Positions 1-13,127 of a DNA stretch of 64,000 bases are shown piece after piece. The position numbers and the translations under genes are program-made. Source of the DNA: Trema orientale (Eukaryota; Streptophyta; Magnoliopsida; Rosales; Cannabaceae); NCBI GenBank assembly GCA_002914845.1, contig JXTC01000223.1, forward strand, positions 216,196 through 280,195. The letters are read 5' to 3'. Position 1 is the first letter of the stretch; each line of letters starts with the position of its first letter. The notes beneath the pieces were generated by a model that was not told the DNA's origin, searched no databases, and was given only the letters and a program-made list of their open reading frames with translations.

Positions 1-844
1 TAATTAATAATTGTTATTAATTAATTAATTAATTAATTTTAAATTAATTAATTTTAAATTTATGGAGGGATAAGTTTCCCAATTTGTTTAAATTTTGAAT
101 TTAAAAGTATCTAATTATCAGATAATTAGATAAACAGAAATTGAAAAACTGACTGAAAGTGAAATAGTTATCTGCTAGTTTATATAGATATATATATATG
201 CATATATTAATTAATTAATTAGATTAGTTAATTTAAATATATATATATAACCACGTTTGTTTTTTTTTTTTTTTAAAGAAAAGGTAACATTTTTTTTTAA
301 AACTTATATATATATATAACCTTACGGTTTAAGAAACAAAAACAAAAAAAAAAACGTACGGTTTGAATTATATTATATATATTAATTTGATTAATATAAT
401 TATTATTAAATAATTTAATAAATATATATATATAAAGGAAACCCTAACAGATAATAGAACTACTACGGTGTATTATTTTCTACGGAGCCTCCATAAACTA
501 AAGAGAAAAAGAAGAGAGTCTTTCTATTCTCTGTAGAACAAACTCTTGCGATCTCATATGTTGAGAAAATTGCAAGGGCCTAAAGTGTGAGTTTTAAGAA
601 ATTGTACGTAACGCCCACACATTCGTCCAGTTGTGCTTGAGGCTTGGATTGGAAGATCGTGGTTTTGAAGACAGTAAAGCGAGGATCCGCAGATAGGCTA
701 CAAGAGGTATTAGATCTATTCTCTTTGTATATTCCTATTTGTTATGAATTAATACTATGTACTCATATAGTCAATTGTTTTGAGAAAATTTTTGAATGTT
801 CCTGGGCCAATCTTCCACTGCGAAAATCGTTTTTAAATCCAACA
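1..844 (+). mobile_element. Partial Ty1/copia-type LTR (3' end)
   Basis: Very AT-rich left part, then a block with the style of a copia LTR R/U5 region: a TATA-like run near 420-436, a leader with GAGGATCCGCAGATAGGC near 680, then TTCCTGGGCCAATCTTCCAC near 800 and a terminal TCCAACA at 838-844. The neighbouring 72-bp repeat starts immediately after CAACA, so the LTR seems to have inserted into that repeat. The left end is outside the window. The call rests on overall style and the sharp junction; no coding part is visible here. Confidence 0.5.
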
Positions 845-1133
845 GTAACGACTCATCACCAGCATTGTTACCTTAATTCTGTTAGTGACTCATCACAAGC
901 ATCACTAGCTATGCACGTAACGACTCATCAAAAGCATTGTTACCCTAATTCTGTTAGTGACTCATCACAAGCGTCACTAGCTGTGCACGTAACGACTCAT
1001 CACAAGCATCGTTACCTTAATTCTATTAGTGACTCATTATAAGCATTACTAAATGTGCACGTAAAGACTCATCACAAGCATCATTACCATAATTCTATTA
1101 GTGACTCATCACAAGTATCACTAAATGTGCATA
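845..1133. repeat. 72-bp tandem repeat, four copies, each two 36-bp halves
   Basis: Units start at 845, 917, 989 and 1061, exactly 72 bp apart. Each unit contains two related 36-bp halves sharing the core GACTCATCACAAGCAT, so the array is a higher-order repeat. Later units diverge more. An open frame through the array (644-1042) yields a 24-residue protein repeat only because 72 is a multiple of three; it is not taken as a gene. Confidence 0.9.
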
Positions 1134-2782
1134 TATGTGCATTTACATAAGTACTTCACTATATGCTAACACAACACCTTAGCAACACAAAATCAACTTA
1201 GCATGTATAATAAGCAAAGCACAATAAATATATTTCTAGCACAAACTTTTGCATCACTAGTTACTTAATGCTGTAGATAAATAACTGCACTTACCTGATA
1301 ATGGTGTACCTCAAACTTTAGTAAAATAGTTCTCATCAAAATCTCACGCACAACCGATCCTACTGTAACACAATACAGTCATAAGATTAATTGGAGCTTT
1401 TTCCTAATTCCAAGTTTCCACTTATTTCAGTATTAATACTATTATAATTAAATACCTAATTTATCTCAGCCTTAAATATAAAATGCAGCTTAGTTTCAGT
1501 CCTTGCTCTCAAATATAGTGCTCAAGGTGTACTCGGGGTTAAAATACAATTAAACTTCAGTATAAAATACTTAAAACGATCATTTTCTAGGTCTGAAAAA
1601 GTTTGGTTGACCACCCATGGTCGACCAAAACAACCCCAGAAGCCAACCCATGTTCAACTAGTTGATTTAGGTATTAAAAACAGATTGTAGTTGACCATAA
1701 TAAAATCTGATCGACCACAAACAACTCCAGAGACGATACTCTGTTTTGCTGACAGCAACGAAAACGTATCTTTGAAAAATCATAGAAAATCGAATCCTCA
1801 TCAGAATTTTACAAATAAGATCAATTTGGAAAGACTAGATGTCTGCTACGACATACTAAAATTTTAGCTCATTTGGATAAGGTTAAGAGTACGAAATACT
1901 CAAAATACAGAAACTGCTCAGTGAAAAACCAAAAATTCCAGATTTTGATTTTTTTGCAAAAAGTCCAAATCAAACTATCTAAACTGACCAAAAATGTACT
2001 TTACACTTTAGAATTTCGTTTAGAATGATCCTAGTATACAATTTCACATCATAAATAGACAATGAGAAAAATTAAAATCAAGAATATAAAGCAAGCCAAA
2101 CAAATTTTCATAAGCATTTAGATCTTTTTACCTCAAGGAGCTTAATCCATAGACATGCAGAGAGAAGTTGAGTTAAAAGGCTCCAAAGCTTGAGGAAAAA
2201 CAGAAATGCGGAGAGAGAGAGTGATTAGCTATGGATGGAGAGAATGAACTGAGGGAGAAAACGTTCAGTTTTGTTTCCTATGCAACTAAACTAAAGACAG
2301 AGCATAGGACTTGACAAAACATAAAATCAAAGGAATAATAGGTGGCAAACCTTGCTTAACACCTGGCCAAACCTCCCAATAGCTCAACAATCCTTCTCTC
2401 AAACATATTCTCCTATAGGACATCTGTCTCTAACGTGATTCAAGGTTGAGCTAAGACTAATCCCAGGTTTGCAAGATAGTCCCTGAGTTGAAAAATATTT
2501 CAGTTATGCCCTTCCAATCTTTGTAACTTTTCCATACTTCAAATATTCTCTTCAAACATACTCCCAACACTCTAGAACCCATAATAGCTAATGAAAATAA
2601 AATTTAACTGCCAACACTAAGCTCCAATTTAATCTACATAACAATAAAATCACGGAATTAACCTCGTGAATTTTGTGTGTAAAATTTAATAATATATTAC
2701 AATCTTTATTGTATTTCTCACTTCACAATAATACACACAAAAGAAATATAATAATGTTGCTCACAAAAATTAGGGGATTACA
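845..2782 (-). mobile_element. LTR-like unit, left copy (starts TGTAATCCCC on the minus strand)
   Basis: On the minus strand the unit starts TGTAATCCCC at 2782 and can be followed to about 1140 as a clear homologue of 51089-52632 on the plus strand. The 72-bp array follows at its far end and is absent from the other copy. The unit abuts and truncates the copia coding region that ends at 2783. The TG start and insertion into another element suggest an LTR, probably solo; the far end is hidden by the copia LTR at 1-844. The family was not identified. Confidence 0.6.
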
Positions 2783-5700
2783 CTAGTCTTGATTCCTTGT
2801 AGTCACCTAGAATTTGGCCTTTAGGATGAGCATAGTTGAATTGTAAATCTTGAGGAAGAGTAAGTGTATTACTATTTTCGCTTTTCTTTTCTTCCTTGAG
2901 ATCTTGTTGTAATTGGGTGTCATTCTCTTCATTTGTTTTCTCATTTGTACTTGGCTCACTTGAGCTTGGTTCCAAACCTACAATATCATCATCATCTATG
3001 AGGAGAGAGTTAGTCTCATCAAAAATAACATACATAGATTCTTCTACTACCAATGTTCTTTTGTTAAAAACTCTATAAGTCTTACTAGTAGCAGAATATC
3101 CAAGGAAAATACCCATATTGGATTTTGAATTAAATTTTTCTAAATTATTTTTAGTATTTAAAATAAAATACTTGCAATCAAAAACTTTAAAATACTAATG
3201 TTGGGTTTTCTACCTTTCCAAAGCTCATAAAGTGTCTTGTTCAAAATTGGCCTTATCATAACTCTATTTACAATATAACAAGCGGTACTTACTGCTTCGG
3301 CCCAAAAGTATTTTAGCAAACCATTTTCATTTAGCATACTTTGTGCCATTTCTTGTAAGGTTCTATTCTTTCTTTGTACAACTCCATTTTGTTGTGAAGT
3401 TCTAGGAGCGGAAAAGTTATGATCAAAATTATTTTTGTAGCAAATACTTCCATTTCATCATTTTCAAACTCACCACCATGATCACTTCTAATAGATATGA
3501 TGGTATAGCCTTTTTCATTTTGTACTTTCTTACAAAAGATAGTAAGTACATTCAAAACATCATTTTTATGAGCAATGAATAGAACCCAAGTTAATCTTGA
3601 AAAATCATCTACTATTATAAAAGTATAGTGTTTTCCATCAAAACTAGCTACTCTTGATGGTCCAAATAAATCCATGTGAACTAGTTGCAAAGGTCTAGAA
3701 GTAGTAATAACATTTTTTGATTTAAAAGAGCTTTTGTCTTGTTTTCCAAATTGACATGCATCATAAACCTTGTCTTTTTCAAAATGTAAACTAGGTAAAC
3801 CATTAACAAGGTTTTTCTTAGAAAGCTAGAAATAGTATTCATGCTAGCATGTCAAAGTCTTCTATGCCAAAGCCAAGAATCATCTTTTAAAATCGAAAAA
3901 CATTTGTCTTGACTAAAATATTTTTCAATATCAATAGTATAAACGTTGTCCTTTCTTTCTCCTTCAAAAGTAATTTCTTTTGAACAATTATCCTCAATCA
4001 AGCATTTGGAAGGTTCAAAAATAACTCGATAACCCTTATCACAAAATTGACTTATAATAAGCAAATTGTGTTTAAGGCTATCAACAAGTAAAATATTTTC
4101 AATAATAGGAGAAGAAGTGGAACCAATGTTACATATACCCAAATTCTTGCCTTTAGCATTGTCTCCAAAAGTGACATGTACTCCATTTCTTTTTGTGAAT
4201 GATGAGAGCAAGGAGTAGCCACCGGTCATATGTTTGGAGCAATCACTATCCAAGAACCAAAAGTTCTTCTTCTTTTGTACCCATAAATAAGAATCAAGCT
4301 TTGATTTTTGGTACCCATACTAATTTAGGTCCTTGAGTGTTAGTTCTAGATTCTTTTAGTACCCAAGCTAGTTTTCTACCAAAATATGCATTCTTCTTCA
4401 CTAAGCATAAAAAACTAGTATGTCCATCTTGATTGCAATAAGTGCAAGTGTGTTTAGTGTCACTAGTACTAGCTTTCACAAAATAGTTTTTGAGGTATTT
4501 TTGTTTTACGGAAGATTTGTACCTAATACCTGTTTTATCAAAAATGCACTTTTATCCACCAAGCATCATATCAAAATTTTTCTTTCCATTTGTAAATTTG
4601 TGGACAAATTTGATCAAGTCTAAAACCTTGTCATTTGAGAAAGTGTTTTCTTTTGATAAAACATCACAATTACTACAAGACAAATTCACTTCTTTTCCTT
4701 TAGTAAACTTTTCAACCATTTTTGACAATTTTAGTAAACTTTTCAACCATTTTTGACAAACTAAGAATTTCCTTTTTAAGAACATTGTTCTTGAAAATGA
4801 GTAATTCATAATTTTTGTATAAATCATTAAAATTACTTAACAAATTCTCATATGATAAATCACAAACACATTTTTCCTAAACTCACTATTTGTATTACTA
4901 TCATGAAATTCAATTTTAGGTTCAAGTGAGCTTAACTCATTTTCCATTGCCATGAAACACATTTTGGCAATTTTTTCTTGTTCTTCTCCTTCAGATTCTT
5001 CTTCTTCACTATCATTCCAAGTGGTCTTCATTGCCTTCTTCTTTATTTTTCTTCTCAAGGGACATTTATTCTTCATGTGACCCAGTTTCTTGCATTCAAA
5101 GCAAGTGACTTGGTTATCTTTTATTTTCTTTTTTCGGAAGTCATTGCCTTTGAAGTTCTTCTTGAAGTTCTTCTTTTTGAAGTTTAGGTACTTCTTCTAC
5201 CTTTTAGTAAGTAGGGCAATGTCTTCAAGCTCACTATCCGTAAATTCTTCTTCTTCCTCATTGCTTTTTTGTAAGGCGGCCTTAAGAGCAATTCCTTTCT
5301 TTTTCTTCTCCTCTCCTTCATCTTCATTTGTTTCTTTCATGAGGATTTCATGGGTCATGATACAACCCATAAGTTCTTCAAGTGGAAGTTGGATAAGATT
5401 CTTAGCTTCTTGAATGGCCACCACCTTGCTTCTATATGCTCGAGAAAGGCTTCGAAGAATCTTACTTACCAACTCACTATTTGGAAATATTTTTCCTAGA
5501 GCACCAAGAGAGTTGATAATAGTTGTGAATCTAGTAAACATTTGTGAAATAGATTCATCTTTTTCTATTTTAAACAACTCATAGTTTCTAGTAAAAATAT
5601 TGATTCTAGTTTCTTTCACTAAGCTAGTTTCTTGATAAGAGACTTCTAGCATGTTCCATAATTCATGAGTATCTCTAGCTTTCTCTACATTATTATAAAT

Positions 5701-6040
5701 ATTCTTATCTAAGCCACACGTAAGAATATTTCTAGCTCTACTATTTTTGGTGAAGTTGATTTTATCTTTTTCATCATATTATTCTATGTCTTTTTCAACT
5801 TCTCTACCATCAACCACTTTTATAATTTTTAAGGAACCTTTAGTGACAATATACCAAATATTAAAGTCAATGGACCTAAGATAAGTATCCATACGACTTC
5901 TCCAATAGTTAAAATCGCTACTATTAAAAAATGGTGGTTTGGATGGAGACAATCCCTCGTATTGAAAAGAAAAATTTGTTGGGCTAGCCATCTCAAAAAC
6001 GGTTAAGTTTTTAAAATTTGAGCACCAAGCTCTAATACCA
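2783..6040 (-). pseudogene. SIRE-like Ty1/copia gag-pol remnant, truncated before RT
   Basis: Read from 6040 down. Gag (about 6000-4840) has a matrix-like start, a charged stretch and a CCHC zinc knuckle (CFECKKLGHMKNKC). A second Cys/His segment (CTYCNQDGHTSFLC) lies near 4450. Protease follows near 4253, but the catalytic DSG is DSD in LDSDCSKHMTGG. Gag-pre-integrase (LWHRRL) ends near 3855. Integrase (3690-3331) shows HMDLFGP and IRSDHGGEF. A post-integrase piece (3116-2783) with FLGYS ends abruptly where the LTR-like unit starts; RT and RNase H are missing. Several frameshifts and stops make it non-functional. Confidence 0.9.
6029..6040 (-). other. Primer binding site of the SIRE-like copia
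   Basis: The minus strand reads TGGTATTAGAGC just upstream of gag, one base from the plant initiator-Met tRNA complement TGGTATCAGAGC. It fixes the 5' LTR/internal boundary near 6042. Confidence 0.75.
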
Positions 6041-6042
6041 AT

Positions 6043-7310
6043 TATAAGGCCAAGGTTAGCCAACCCAAGAGAGGGGGGATGAATTGGGTTTTAAAAACTT
6101 TTGCAAACATTTCTAGACAAATAAGCAAATATAGCAAGTAAAGTTTACAGAAAATAAAAATAGATAAATTGCATGCATAAAGATAAGATATATAAATTTA
6201 AAGAGATAGGGATAGAGAAATGCAAACACTATTTTTATGAGGTTTAACAAACACGACAGTTTGTCTACGTCCCCAGCTCTTGGCAACCTGCTTCGAGCTA
6301 TCCACTATCGGATTAAGAGAATGGGCTTGACCGTCTTTTTTACACAATGAGTGCTTTCTCCTTAGGCATACTCACGCCTTTATAATAGTCTTGAATCTGG
6401 TTCTATCATACCTAACACGGACTGTTTTGACTCTGGTGCTAATCTCACCTAAACTGGATAGTTTATGAATCTGGTGTCAATCTCACCTCACAATACAATT
6501 TGATTTTGTTCGTTGGTATACTCAACTAGAATCTCTCAAAGGAATAAAGATGATACAAGGTATGCCTAGAGGGAATAAATGAAAATAGAAAGTATGATCT
6601 AGTTTGGCTTAATTTACTTTTGTGAAAAAGTGGATTTGAAAATTTGATTCACAAAAGATGATTAGAACAACTTGAAAGTATGTTTAAAGTAATGTAAGAA
6701 TATTCAAAAGTTATTTCAAGTGTCAAAAAGACTTCTATTTAAAGATTAAAATGAAAATTAGCCATTTTAGACTGTTTGACAGATAATCTGTTATTTTCGG
6801 CAAACCGAAAGTTCACTTTCGGTAGACCCTAAAATACTCGCCGTTGAAAGTGTGATTCTAACAGTCGGATTTTAAAAAGTCATTAAAAACAGAAAACAGA
6901 GGAATCAGTAGACCAATTCTCACTGCCGGTCTGCCGATTCTACCCGAGAGTGATTTTTCAATTTTATTTCAATTTTTTTTCAATTATTTCCAAAAAGTGA
7001 CTTTATAAATTGATTTAATATGTAATATAGGAACTATAGAGATTCATAAATCAATTTAAAAGCTTGTGTAAAATAAATTTTATATTTTAATTGGAAATAA
7101 ATAATTTTGACAGTTTAGCTTTGAAAAATTCCAACTATATAAAAAAATTTGAGCCATTAAGATCATATAGAGTGTAGACAGATATTCAAGTACAAGCACT
7201 AAGTGTAAAACCTCTATTGATCTAAGTCTTGTATTCTCGATCTTTATCTTCAAGCTCTTTTTCACCTTCCATCTTGAATGTCTTGTGATCCATTCAATTT
7301 AAACTTGCTA
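6043..7310 (-). mobile_element. 5' LTR of the SIRE-like copia
   Basis: The inner edge is set by the primer binding site at 6029-6040. Near that edge the minus strand has a C-rich run flanked by CCCAATTCATCC and CTCTTGGGTTGG, a pattern seen in copia LTRs. Imperfect repeats around TTTCGGT and ACCGAAA lie at 6797-6825. The outer edge is approximate because no second LTR is in the window. Confidence 0.55.
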
Positions 7311-9550
7311 CACACTCAAGTAGATTATTAGTTCTTTAATCATATATTTGTTAACTTCAAAATAAGAGTGTATGATTGATGATGCAAAGCATGACTCAAC
7401 ATGATCCCTTGGTATTTGTTAGATTGTTTAGCCACTGTGATTCTTGTTAGCTTGATTTTCCATGGTGTGAACAAAGTTGCATTAGATTATGCAGAGCTTG
7501 CTATAACTGGATTTTGGGCATTGTGTGATTGGTTTTGACCAGACTACCTAGTGTTGGGAAAACTTGGGAGGAGAATGAAATTTAGATTTTCAAATAAAGG
7601 ACTAGTATTGGGTTACATGCCTTGCCTTTATGTTTGATGAATTTGAGTTGTGCGTATTAGAATGTGATATTCTTCTTGAAGATTTGGTTGTAGCTTTCAA
7701 ATTCATGTAGTTTATGTGTGTGTTAATTAGTTGGTTATGCCTACTATGAACCTCTATGAATTTTTAATATTTATTTTGAATGGTTAAGTCAGAATTGGTA
7801 TTTATTTTACTCGCTTTGAGAAAGTATTTGACAATATTTCACACTTTAATATTTTCTAAACTACCCCATTTCCCCTTATATATATTAAAAAAAAAAGGTA
7901 TGAACTTTCAAATTTTGAGGAACTCGTTTTATTACTTTAGAAAATATTTTGGAATTGTATAAAAATATCCCATCGTATTTGATTGTGATATGGATTGAGG
8001 TGTAAATATTTTATTAGTTTTGAAAGAAAAATCGACCATAATGATTTAAATATAGCCTCGTTTATCATTTTACCAAGTGTGGATTTCGTAATAAATGTCT
8101 ATTTCATTGGTTATATGGAACAAACCAGCATCTTTTCATGTATTCCCTACTGGTTGTAATAAATGGTGATCATGTATAACTCAACTTTATAGATTGATGC
8201 TTGTGACTATTAGAGATTTTCATCACATATGCATAGAACGAAACTTTTTTTCTAAATGTTGATGTTGAGTTGAATCTAAATTCCTTATTTTATTTTAACT
8301 ATGTATCATGGTTATTGTTATATAACTAATGATGATTGGAATGAGATTACTCATGAATTTTATCTTAAGAGTTGTTGGACTCTACTTCTGTATTGTAAAA
8401 GGATACTCGAAGTTCAAGTTTAGTTTACCTTTGGCCAGGGAGAAACCATATTATGAACTAGTATAGTATTCCTATGCCCCAACACTTTTTACATTCAATG
8501 TTTTCAAAATTATTACCATTAAAAATTGAAAAGAGGTTTCATAGGAGATAGATGTGTCACTCGAGGATGGTACCAGATCGCCTATCCTATCAGAACCTTA
8601 TTTCTGGGGCATTAAGTATCGATTTCAATTATGTGCATATTTCTGGGATATTAAATTGTGTCCATGAAGTTTTTTCTTTATATCAAAGACTTGTAGAGTC
8701 TTTGGATCAGCATCGCTTTGGTTTTCTTTGATGAGGTTTTACACTGGATAAAAGATTTGAAGTGCTTTTAAAACTTCTCATGGTTTGGATACCTGTATTC
8801 GAGATTGAAGTTTACACTAATATTTTGCATTTGTGATTTTCTATTTAGGTGTTCTAGGCTTGTATTTGACTAGAAGTAGTTCGTATTTAGTGTTATTCCT
8901 CGCTCTAATAGGAGAACAGAAATGGTTGTGAGCCATTGGACTCTCTTTGTCACCTTCGATCTCTAGACTCATTTATCTTAACACAAGGATCCTTGTTCCT
9001 TGTCTTAAACTCTATTTGATAATTTTTTTGCTTGAAAGGAGACTCTTGTTAGAGTCATTGACTTGAAGATTGTCTAGGTCTAGGTTCTAGCTATAGACAA
9101 ATAGGTATGTATCAGAAGATTGTTGATCTGGTTCGATCAGGGGGACGGTATTCTTATATTTGATATTTGGTCTGCTGATCTAGTTGGTGCCTTACAATCA
9201 GTATTCGGAATCCTATAATCTTGGCTTCTAGCCATAGTTATCATCGTTATCTGTTGATCACTCACATATTTGAAGTTGTCATTTTCAACTATGGGTGTTG
9301 AGAAAATTCTGTATCTCTTCGTGTACGTCCTTATACCATACTATTGTGTAGGTCGGTATATTGGTAGAATTTTGATGCCAAGTGAAGAGTGTTTGTTTCA
9401 CATGTTTTTATTAACTAGTATTCGGTTTAATACTCTTAAATTCTATAGTCAAGTGTTCACTATACTTCCAGTTACTATTTCTTTTGACCTTGCTCATACT
9501 ATCGGTTTGTACTTGAATTTCGGGACGAAATTCCTATAAAGAGGGGAGAA
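7311..9550 (+). mobile_element. Decayed DNA ending as the tail of a Tekay-type gypsy
   Basis: No gene is recognisable across most of this stretch. The last about 50 bases carry the hallmark of the 3' end of a Tekay/Del chromovirus: TTTCGGGACGAAATTCCT followed by the polypurine tract AAAGAGGGGAGAA, directly before an LTR. The rest may be decayed internal sequence of the same element, but I could not trace RT or integrase motifs. Confidence 0.45.
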
Positions 9551-11099
9551 TGTAAAAACTCAGTTTTTTTAAGGGCAATTTGGTCATTTGACCATAATTA
9601 AACAAAAAAAGAAACAGATTATATATATGTTATCTTCTCTCTTTCTCTCTTTCTCTCCCCCTGATTTCACTCTCTCCCTCTCTATTCTCTCACCCACTTT
9701 TAGCCGAAGGAAGATGAAAGACCACCGAGCAGCCACCGGCTGTCTCCCAACCAGCCCAACCCCCGGTGAACCTCCAGCGCAGCTCCACGACGCCCGTGCC
9801 ACTGGTCCCGAGTCGCTGGAGTGCCACAGTTGCCGAAAAATGCCATCGTTGGCTGTGAGGGACTTTCATTTTCTAGCATCATTTCAGGCCGTTTCAGGTC
9901 GTGTTCTTGCACTTATTGGGTTCGTATCATCGAGAGAAACCTCAAGGTATATATTGCATGGCTATTTTTACATATCAGTTCAGAGTACAGTGTCATAGGA
10001 TCACACATGAATACCAGGTTAGCACCAAGGGATTTTTACAGTGTGGCACTGCGGCCCCACCGAAGGTGCAGAGTCCGTGAATCCGCGCGGGGTTTTTATT
10101 CTGATTACCTTCCTATTTGGTAGACATAAGTAATGCGGCTGCCCCTCTAGGTTTGGTAGGCGACACACGGATATCCCCTCTGGGTATGGACTAGGTGTCA
10201 GGCAAGCTGTATGGCACACATAGTATCAATACCCTGGTTTCCATTGATAAGAGGTGGTGAACTCATGGGTATAGGTGGATTTGTGCCATGTGTCGGTGGA
10301 CTAATTGATTTTAAAATATCATGCTTCCTGTATATCTATATATATGTATGTGCCTACGCACTATCGGTTTTGGATATTATTATGTATATATGCTATGCAC
10401 ATATTTTTGCAAAGGTGTTTTGGATTAAACTAACCATGCAGGGGCTTTCCATCACTAAAAAAATTTTTAAATGAGGTAATAGCTTTCTTACTGTACTTTC
10501 GAGCTCACCCCTTCTATTTTCCTCCCTTTTAGGTAGTTCATTCGAGTCAGTTGTCTCGTTGGCTAGGCAAGTCACTTGGCTTATGCTCGTGTTCTTATTC
10601 CTCTTTGGTTGGTACCTTTTCTTTGTCTCATTCTTTCTCCATGTCTAATTGTTTAGCCAAGTTTGTTGTTCCTATTAAGTGAATGTATGAGGATATATTT
10701 AATATTATTTGAGATTTTAGTGTATAAATTAGACACAATGGTTCCTAAGGAGCTTATTTTAAAAATTTTGACTACTTAGAATTTTGACAAATTTTGTAAG
10801 TTAAATTTTAGACATTCGAATTCAAGATCTGAAAAATCTATTAAATCAACATTGTAGTTTTATTAAACCAGGTTTTTATACAATTTAACTATGTTTTCTT
10901 GAATCTTAGTTGGTGTTTCCTTTTTAATAAACTAAACTAAATTTTGACCCCCTTTTTATATGAAATTTTTACGATTTGAGGACTAAAGTGAAAAACTTAA
11001 GTACTTGATTTTTCTCTGAATTTTGTAAAAATTCTTTCTTTATCTTTATTTACACTCGAAATTACTAAAAGTTACGGCCTTGGATTTTCGGTCGTGACA
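9551..11099 (+). mobile_element. 3' LTR of a Tekay/Del-type Ty3/gypsy element
   Basis: It starts TGTAAAAACT right after the polypurine tract and ends TTTTCGGTCGTGACA at 11099, the typical Tekay/Del LTR end; length 1549 bp. A GC-rich block at 10020-10210 resembles the part of such LTRs just downstream of the transcription start. No primer binding site follows, so this is the 3' LTR. Copia integrase sequence resumes directly after it, so the Tekay element inserted into that copia. Confidence 0.8.
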
Positions 11100-13127
11100 T
11101 GTAGGGAAAAACTATTTTAACAGCTAATTATCTTTTAAATAAGGTACCCCGCAAGAAAGAAGAGAAGACACCTCATGAATTATGAAGATAGAAAGCCTTC
11201 CTGCAAATACTTGCGAGTATGGGGATGTCTTGCTAAGGTAATGGTACCTACACCTAAAAATATGAAAATAGGACCAAAGACAGTTGATTGCATTTTCATT
11301 AGTTATGCACATAATAGTAGTGCTTATCGGTTTCTTGTATATGAGTCACAAATCCTAGATATACACAAGAACACAATAATAGAATCGAGAAATGCATCGT
11401 TCTTTGAATATGAATTTCCTTATAAATCCAAGAAAGTACCTAATAAATCTAAACGAACTTATGAGACTATCACTAAGGACAGTCAGAACCAAGAACAAGT
11501 CGTTGAAGATGAGCTTAAATGCAGTAAAAGAGTGAGAACTAAAAAATCTTTTTGTCCGAATTTTTTGGTTTACATGTTGGAAAGTGAATCTCAAAGCTTC
11601 CAAGAAGCTGTGAGCTCTGTTGAGGAATCTTTATGAAAAGAGGCTATCAAAAGTGAAATTAATTCCATCATACAAAACTATACGTGGGAATTAGTGGATC
11701 TTCCTCCAAGATGCAAGCTACTTGGTTCAAAATGAATTTTCAAAAAGAAAATGAAAGCAGATAGAACAATTGACAAATATAAGGCTAGACTGGTTATCAA
11801 AGGTTATAAGCAAAAAGAAAGCCTAGATTACTTTGATACTTATTCTCTTATAATGAGAATAAATTCTATAAGGATGATACTTGCGATTGCCGCTTTGCGG
11901 AATCTTGAAGTACACTAAATAGATGTAAAAACAGCCCTTTTAATGGAGACCTAGATGAAAAAATGTATATGGAACAACCTGAAGATTTTGTTACTCTTGA
12001 ACAAGAAAAGAAAGTTTGTAAACTGGTCAAGTCGCTATATGGTTTGAAGCAAGCGTCAAAGCAATAGCATGAAAAGTTTGACAGAGTAATACTTTTTAAT
12101 GGTTTTAAAATCAATGAGTGTGACAAATGTGTCTATGTCAAAAAAAACTGAAAATGGCTACATCATTTTGTGTCTTTATGTTGATGACGTGCTCATTATT
12201 GGTAGTAATGACCAGATGGTCAAATCTACTAAGAACATGTTGAACTCCAAATTTGACATAAGAAATATAGGTCTAGCTGATGTAATTTTGGGAATTAAAA
12301 TTACAAGGACGTTTGATGAATTTATACTCAATCAGTCGCACTATGTAGACAAAATTTTGGATAAATTCAATAAAGATGATTATGGAGTGTCTAGAACTCT
12401 GATAGACATGAGTTAATACCTTCATAAGAATAAAGGTGAGAGTATTTCTCAAGTAAAATACTCTAGAGTGATTGGTAGTCTTATATACCTGATAAGTTGT
12501 ACAAGGCCCGATATAACCTATGCAGTCAGTAGACTGAGTAGATATACAAGTAATCCAAGTGCTAAGCATTGGAAAAAAAATTATGAAGTACTTAGGTACT
12601 TACGATATACTCGTAAATATGGACTACACTATAACATATATCATACAGTTTTAGAAGGATACATCGATGCAAACTGGATATCTGATATAAAAGACTCAAA
12701 ATCTACTAGTGGGTATATGTTCATACTAGCTAGAGCAGTTGTATCGTAGAAATCTTCGAAACAAAGGATTATAGCTCGATCCACAATGGAATCTAAGTTT
12801 GTAGCTCTAGATAAATGTGAAAAAGAGGTAGAATGGCTGCACCATTTCTTAGAAGATATTTCAGATTGGCCTAAGCCTGTGTCGTCGATATCTATACATT
12901 GCGATAGTCAATCGGCTATTGAAAGGGCACAGAGTAACATATATAATCGTAAGTCTAGACATATTAGTCGTAGACATAATACCATTAGACAACTACTCTC
13001 AATTGGAGTTAGTTCTATAGATTATGTAAAGTCTAAGGATAACCTAGCGGATCCGCTAACTAAAAGGTTAAACCGAGAGTTAGTTAACAAAACATCAAGA
13101 AGAATGGGACTAAAGCCTATGAAATAA
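11100..13127 (+). pseudogene. Ty1/copia pol remnant (integrase end, RT, RNase H)
   Basis: Starts inside the integrase C-terminal region (YLRVWGCLAKVMVP near 11205). Reverse transcriptase covers about 11630-12420 with YVDDVLIIGS at 12178-12207, so the catalytic YVDD is kept. RNase H covers 12468-13127: [28 protein letters not shown] and a conserved end NLADPLTK. In-frame stops at 11634, 11733, 11916, 12065, 12414 and 12747, a one-base loss near 11944 and a frame change at the A-run near 12139 break the ORF. It continues into a polypurine tract and LTR at 13720-14995. Gag, protease and most of integrase were separated by the Tekay insertion or lost. Confidence 0.9.

Noticed and set aside
644-1042. 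132-codon ORF with a 24-residue protein repeat
   Set aside because: It is the translation of the 72-bp DNA repeat within LTR sequence; no start context or homology.
845-1133. CRISPR-like array of regular repeats
   Set aside because: Whole 72-bp units repeat with no unique spacers, in a plant nuclear context.
9588-9998. 136-codon ORF on the plus strand and overlapping minus-strand ORFs
   Set aside because: They lie in the leader of the Tekay-type LTR, where GC-rich sequence opens frames by chance.
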